From JAAXKN01 sp050258415 (lineage in GTDB: Bacteria > Bacteroidota > Ignavibacteria > Ignavibacteriales > SURF-24), in contig JBLMYS010000147.1 of the NCBI GenBank assembly GCA_050258415.1, forward strand, positions 4,735 to 68,734: DNA of 64,000 bases, given 5' to 3'. The notes under the pieces were generated by a model. The model did no database searches. It was given only the letters and a program-made list of their open reading frames with translations, and was not told where the DNA came from. Below, one piece after another: positions 60,474-64,000 of this stretch (positions are counted from its first letter, which is position 1; every line of letters starts with the position of its first letter). Both the position numbers and the translations under genes were made by a program.

Positions 60474-60493
60474 GGGCGCGCCGCCGCGCGCCC
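60474..60493. repeat. GC-rich palindrome between convergent genes
   Basis: GGGCGCG (60474-60480) pairs with CGCGCCC (60487-60493) around CCGCCG, followed by CCTAC. Such GTAGGGGCG...-type palindromes are common dispersed repeats in many bacterial phyla. It sits in the 55-bp gap between the convergent DUF4922 and NtrC-type genes and may terminate both. Confidence 0.6.
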
Positions 60494-60516
60494 CTACAAT
60501 TCTTAACCTCGGACTA

Positions 60517-61902
60517 TTACTCCTGCTCTTCGTACGAAATATTATATTTTTCCATAAACCTGTAAACCGTAGCGCGGCCAATTTCCAGCTTCCTGGCTAC
60601 TTCAACTATATTACCGTTTGTAACCTTAAGCGCGTGCCTTATGGCCTCTTCCTTTAATTTATCAAAAGGAATTATCTGGTCGTCCGAGAAAATGGGCCCC
60701 GATAACGGCAGAGCCATGTTACTCTCTGAGGCCCTGATGTTTGGCGGAAGGTCAATTATATCCATCGTATCGGTCTCAGATATAATTATGCACCTTTCAA
60801 TTGTATTTTCCAGCTCGCGCACGTTGCCCGGCCAGTTGTAATCGTAAAGCGTCTTAAGCGCCCGCCTTGTAAAACCCTTGCTCTGACGTCCGAGCTTATC
60901 GTTGAATTTCTTTATGAAGTGATCTACAAGCGTAATTATGTCGCTCCTTCTTTCTCTTAAAGGAGGAATAACAATCGGGAAGGAATTGAGTCTGTAGAAC
61001 AGGTCCTCTCGGAACTCCCTTTTTTCAACCGCGGCACTAAGGTCCACGTTCGTAGCCGAAATGATCCTGACGTCTGTCTTAATTACCTCGGTACCACCCA
61101 CCCTTTCAAGCTCCTTCTGCTGAATGACCCTTAATATCTTTGCCTGGAGCGACATCTGCATCTCGCCAATTTCATCCAGGAATATTGTACCCTCGCTTGC
61201 CATTTCAAACTTTCCGATTTTTCTCTGGTAGGCACCCGTGAATGAGCCCTTTTCATGCCCGAATAGCTCGCTTTCCAATAACTCCCTAGGAATTGAGGCG
61301 CAGTTCACTACAACAAAAGGCTTGTCTTTTCTTATTCCGTTATAATGTATTGCCCTTGCAATAAGCTCTTTTCCGGTGCCGCTTTCGCCGTGAATAAGAA
61401 CCGTTATGTCATTATCCAGCACTTTCGAGACCATCCTGAAAACGTCCTGCATCTTCGTGTCGGAAGATATAATATTCTCGAAACTGTACTGCTTCTTTAC
61501 GTCTTCCTTGAGAAGCGTAAGCTCGCGATGAAGCTCATAGTTCCTGATGGCGTTCTTAACGGCTGGTTCCAGGCGCTGTGTATCTATAGGCTTCGGGAAA
61601 TAATCGAACGCCCCAAGGCGCAAGGCTTCCACTGCAACCTCAATGCTCCCCTGCGCCGAAAGCATTATAACCGGCAGATTTTCATTGAACTGCTTTACCC
61701 TTTTTAAGATCTCTATGCCGTCAATATCAGGAAGCATAATATCAAGTAAAATGAGGTCGGGACTTACCACAGAGAGCCTTTTGAGCATATCCTGACCATT
61801 TTCAAAGACTTCTGTCTTGTATTTCCATTTGTCTTTGACCCAGTATGTCAGGAGCTTTGAGATTGCCTTTTCATCGTCAACTATAAATACCAGTTTTTCC
61901 AA
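60517..61902 (-). CDS. NtrC-family sigma-54-dependent response regulator
   Basis: Of 461 residues, 1-120 form a receiver domain (Asp54 in LILLDIMLPDIDG), about 145-375 an AAA+ domain with Walker A GESGTGKE (172-179), the sigma-54 contact loop as GSFTGA (219-224; the usual second residue is Ala) and Walker B GTIFLDEIGEM, and 415-458 a Fis-type helix-turn-helix (NIVEVARKLEIGRATVYRFM). It activates sigma-54 promoters when phosphorylated, most likely by the kinase encoded 26 bp upstream in the same operon. Its targets are not identifiable here. Confidence 0.95.
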   Translation of the reverse strand: MEKLVFIVDDEKAISKLLTYWVKDKWKYKTEVFENGQDMLKRLSVVSPDLILLDIMLPDIDGIEILKRVKQFNENLPVIMLSAQGSIEVAVEALRLGAFDYFPKPIDTQRLEPAVKNAIRNYELHRELTLLKEDVKKQYSFENIISSDTKMQDVFRMVSKVLDNDITVLIHGESGTGKELIARAIHYNGIRKDKPFVVVNCASIPRELLESELFGHEKGSFTGAYQRKIGKFEMASEGTIFLDEIGEMQMSLQAKILRVIQQKELERVGGTEVIKTDVRIISATNVDLSAAVEKREFREDLFYRLNSFPIVIPPLRERRSDIITLVDHFIKKFNDKLGRQSKGFTRRALKTLYDYNWPGNVRELENTIERCIIISETDTMDIIDLPPNIRASESNMALPLSGPIFSDDQIIPFDKLKEEAIRHALKVTNGNIVEVARKLEIGRATVYRFMEKYNISYEEQE

Positions 61903-61912
61903 TTTTTCCTCA

Positions 61913-61942
61913 GTTAGTTACTCTTTGGTTAGTTACTCTTTG
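61913..61942. repeat. 15-bp tandem duplication at the kinase stop codon
   Basis: GTTAGTTACTCTTTG occurs twice in a row (61913-61927 and 61928-61942), covering the last codons and stop of the kinase gene and duplicating them just downstream. A recent slippage event is likely. Confidence 0.8.
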
Positions 61943-63860
61943 GTAGTTTAATAATAAAAGTAGTGCCTTTATTTACTTCACTCTGGACGGAAATAAGTCC
62001 TTTGTGCATATCAATAATCTGCTTGACGAGCCCAAGCCCTATTCCGGAACCCGGTATCTGTGTGCTTCCGGGGCGGGCCGCTTTGTAGAATTTCTGGAAT
62101 ATGTTCGGCAAATCCCTTTGGGGAATGCCTATTCCTGTGTCGCTTACAATGATTTCAAACTCCTTCAGGAAATCCTGCGCAATCAGCGTAATACGCCCCT
62201 CTTTGTCCGTAAACTTTATTGCGTTACTGACCAGATGCTGTAAAACCTGCACTATTCTTTCCTTGTCGGCCGTAATAAGTATAGGATGCTCTGGTATCTC
62301 GCAGTTAAGACTTATCCCCCGCTGGCGGGCTTCATCGTACATGGAAGCCATAATTGACTCAAGAATTTCCACTATGTCAAATTCAGTCTTAAACACATCA
62401 AGCTTTCCTGCTTCCATTTTTGCAAAGTCCAGAACGTCGTTAATAAGCTTGGCAAGGCGCTTGCCCTCACTTAAGATTATGTTGCTGAATTCCATAATCA
62501 TCTCCCGGGGCATGTTGGGATCTGAAGTTATAGTTTCTGAAAAACCCACTACCGATGCCAATGGTGTCCTTAGCTCATGCGAGATGTTTGAAATAAAATC
62601 GCTTTTTAGCTTGTTTAACTCTTCAAGAACCGAGACCTGCTGTTTTGCGCGGTCACGTTCAATTGAAATGAGCCTGTTGGCCTCAATAAATCTGGAATTC
62701 AGCTCCCGCAGCTTCTCCTCGTCTTTCCGGCGCTGCGTAATGTCACGCCCGATGCCGAGCATGCCCGTAATCTCACCGTTGCTCTGCGTGGGACGGCACT
62801 GGACTTCAAAGAAAATCTCTTTCTCGAACTTGTCGATAAATGCGGCATCGAAGGATACAACCTTATCCGACTTCAGTATTTCCTGGAATGCAATGGCTAT
62901 TTCAGCCTTATGCTCGTCGCTTATAAATTCCAGAAAATGGCGCCTGAGCATCTCTTCAGGCTTATAGCCTAAGGCCAGCGCGCCATAGTTATTGACCATG
63001 AGGAAATAACCCGAGCTGTCGAGATTAAATATCAGGTCATTTGCTGTTTCAATCAAAAGCCGGAAGCGTTCTTCCGATTTCTCCAGCCTTAGCTGTGTTT
63101 CCTTCTCCCTTGTAACATCACTTATAACGCCGTCAATCCTTATTATCTCATTCTCTTTTACCACCGGAAAACCTGAATTCCTCAGGAAATGCACATTCCC
63201 ACGCTTGTCTTTTACCTGGTACTCCACCATGGCACCCGTGCCCTGGCGCAGGAGCCTGATAAATTCCCTGTATTTGGAAAAGTCCTTCGGCTCAATCCGC
63301 CTTAGGAACTTGCCGGGATTTTCCATGAGCTCACGCGGCTGATAGCCAAGAATCCTCTCAACGGCATCCGTAATGAAAAGGTACTTCTCCCCTTTTACAT
63401 CAGTGGAATAAATTATCGCATCTATATTTCCGGCAGCCTCAACCAGCGACTGCTCAAGCGTCTTCAGGCCCACTACTTCAAAATACTCACAGAGAAAATC
63501 TTCAAGGAGCCTTATATTACCAAGCCTGGAAGAGTTAAAATACCTGCTTTTTTCCGACATCAGCACAAGGAAGAAAGGCTCTTTATTCTCCTCGTTCTTT
63601 TCCAGCTTTTTTACATACAAGGACCTGATACCCGTCCTGACGGAGATTTCCTTAAAAGATTCCCACAAACTGGCATTTGCCAGCTCAAGCTCACCGGACT
63701 TTGCAATTTCCAGGTTAAGCTCACTGTAAAGGCTTTCCGTACCCGCTCCGGCAAAGGCAGCAATGCGGGGTGCGGCTTGCCTGCCCTCAAGAAGGTAAGC
63801 AACTCTGCTTCCACTCACATTTGCTATGAGCTGAATAATATTTGATATTTTGGTCTGCAT
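61929..63860 (-). CDS. PAS-domain sensor histidine kinase
   Basis: The 643-residue protein is cytosolic (no clear membrane helix). Residues about 1-125 are a GAF-like or unknown N-terminal region, then two PAS domains (about 135-260 with DAVERILGYQPRELMENPGKF, and about 270-385 with NNYGALALGYKPEEML), a HisKA domain with His428 in SNISHELRTPLASVVGFS and a HATPase (QHLVSNAIKFTDKEG, DTGIGIPQRDLPNIF, GSGIGLGLVKQIIDMHKG). It precedes the NtrC-type regulator by 26 bp and should phosphorylate it. The soluble double-PAS layout points to an internal redox, oxygen or metabolite signal. Confidence 0.93.
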   Translation of the reverse strand: MQTKISNIIQLIANVSGSRVAYLLEGRQAAPRIAAFAGAGTESLYSELNLEIAKSGELELANASLWESFKEISVRTGIRSLYVKKLEKNEENKEPFFLVLMSEKSRYFNSSRLGNIRLLEDFLCEYFEVVGLKTLEQSLVEAAGNIDAIIYSTDVKGEKYLFITDAVERILGYQPRELMENPGKFLRRIEPKDFSKYREFIRLLRQGTGAMVEYQVKDKRGNVHFLRNSGFPVVKENEIIRIDGVISDVTREKETQLRLEKSEERFRLLIETANDLIFNLDSSGYFLMVNNYGALALGYKPEEMLRRHFLEFISDEHKAEIAIAFQEILKSDKVVSFDAAFIDKFEKEIFFEVQCRPTQSNGEITGMLGIGRDITQRRKDEEKLRELNSRFIEANRLISIERDRAKQQVSVLEELNKLKSDFISNISHELRTPLASVVGFSETITSDPNMPREMIMEFSNIILSEGKRLAKLINDVLDFAKMEAGKLDVFKTEFDIVEILESIMASMYDEARQRGISLNCEIPEHPILITADKERIVQVLQHLVSNAIKFTDKEGRITLIAQDFLKEFEIIVSDTGIGIPQRDLPNIFQKFYKAARPGSTQIPGSGIGLGLVKQIIDMHKGLISVQSEVNKGTTFIIKLPKSN

Positions 63861-63961
63861 TATATTTGGAAAAGTTTACCTGAAAATATCTCGTTTTTTC
63901 TTGAAATTCAATGCTGTAAAGAAAACCGGCAATTTATTTTATCGGCTTATGGCTGGAGCTT

Positions 63962-64000
63962 ATGTTTCCTGACATAGAAAATGGAGAAATAAACCAGAAA
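63962..64000 (+). CDS. Possible start of a gene running out of the window
   Basis: ATG at 63962, four bases after GGAG, opens a frame beginning MFPDIENGEINQK that continues to the window edge. Thirteen codons are too few to assign a function, and the start could be chance. Divergent from the PAS kinase. Confidence 0.3.
   Translation, partial: MFPDIENGEINQK

Noticed and set aside
62101..62967. Plus-strand frame of 288 codons
   Set aside because: It is the antisense shadow of the PAS kinase, has serine/isoleucine-rich low-quality sequence and no family resemblance.

Overview
The window is about 64 kb of moderate-GC chromosomal DNA from a free-living member of the Bacteroidota/Chlorobi superphylum, most likely Ignavibacteria. 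The main reasons are the many secreted proteins that end in a type IX secretion (T9SS) type A sorting domain of the NYPNPFNP...IRY form, a PorV/PorQ-family porin, a DUF5777 barrel, propeller-type sensor kinases and at least one promoter of the TTG-N17-TAnnTTTG type. Genes with good Shine-Dalgarno sequences are common. I see no rRNA, tRNA, CRISPR array, prophage, transposase or replication origin. These taxonomic statements are inference from gene content.

Layout. 1-7.8 kb: three minus-strand secreted beta-propeller proteins (one cut by the window edge), each preceded by the same 13-bp element. 8.1-13 kb: a large cytosolic protein joining two receiver-like domains to a PEP-synthase ATP-grasp domain, a small Ig-like secreted protein and a MATE/ANKH-like membrane exporter. 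13-18 kb: two tandem paralogous family-10-like glycosyl hydrolases with T9SS tails. 18.2-27.3 kb: a tight five-gene surface locus (TonB-dependent receptor, large secreted protein, PorV-like porin, TIG lipoprotein, propeller T9SS protein), divergent from a DUF5777 barrel gene; a perfect 21-bp palindrome lies between them. 28.8-33.3 kb: a small unknown protein, then a 14-repeat propeller histidine kinase and its NarL-type regulator. 33.6-39.3 kb: a tripartite RND pump encoded by only two genes because the permease is fused to its TolC-like outer-membrane factor. 39.3-45.1 kb: a LytS/LytTR pair converging on an operon of an ethylene-receptor-like kinase, an Rcp1-like receiver and a receiver-PAS-kinase. 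45.2-51.8 kb: a DUF423 membrane protein whose C-terminus is encoded by a hairpin element, a structured leader, an M43-family secreted protein with a broken zinc site, an unknown barrel-like protein and a methyltransferase. 52-57.6 kb: a MacA/MacB-like export pair without an ATPase gene, an M28 lipoprotein peptidase whose start codon lies at the foot of a long hairpin, a DUF6263-like secreted protein and RlpA. 58-63.9 kb: a two-domain glycosyltransferase overlapping a DUF4922 (HIT-like) enzyme, then a PAS sensor kinase with an NtrC-type sigma-54 activator.

Taken together the region is devoted to the cell surface: secretion of propeller and hydrolase proteins through T9SS (core secretion genes are not in the window), TonB-type uptake, drug/lipid export, and six or more phosphotransfer proteins that sense the outside. 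Dispersed intergenic heptanucleotide tandem repeats (GRACCTY and TTTTTAA classes) and several hairpin-type repeats are the clearest non-coding signals. The strongest leads for something unusual are the ethylene-receptor-like phosphorelay, the RND-TolC fusion, the pseudo-peptidase, the five-gene TonB/PorV locus and the start-codon hairpin at 54.5 kb.
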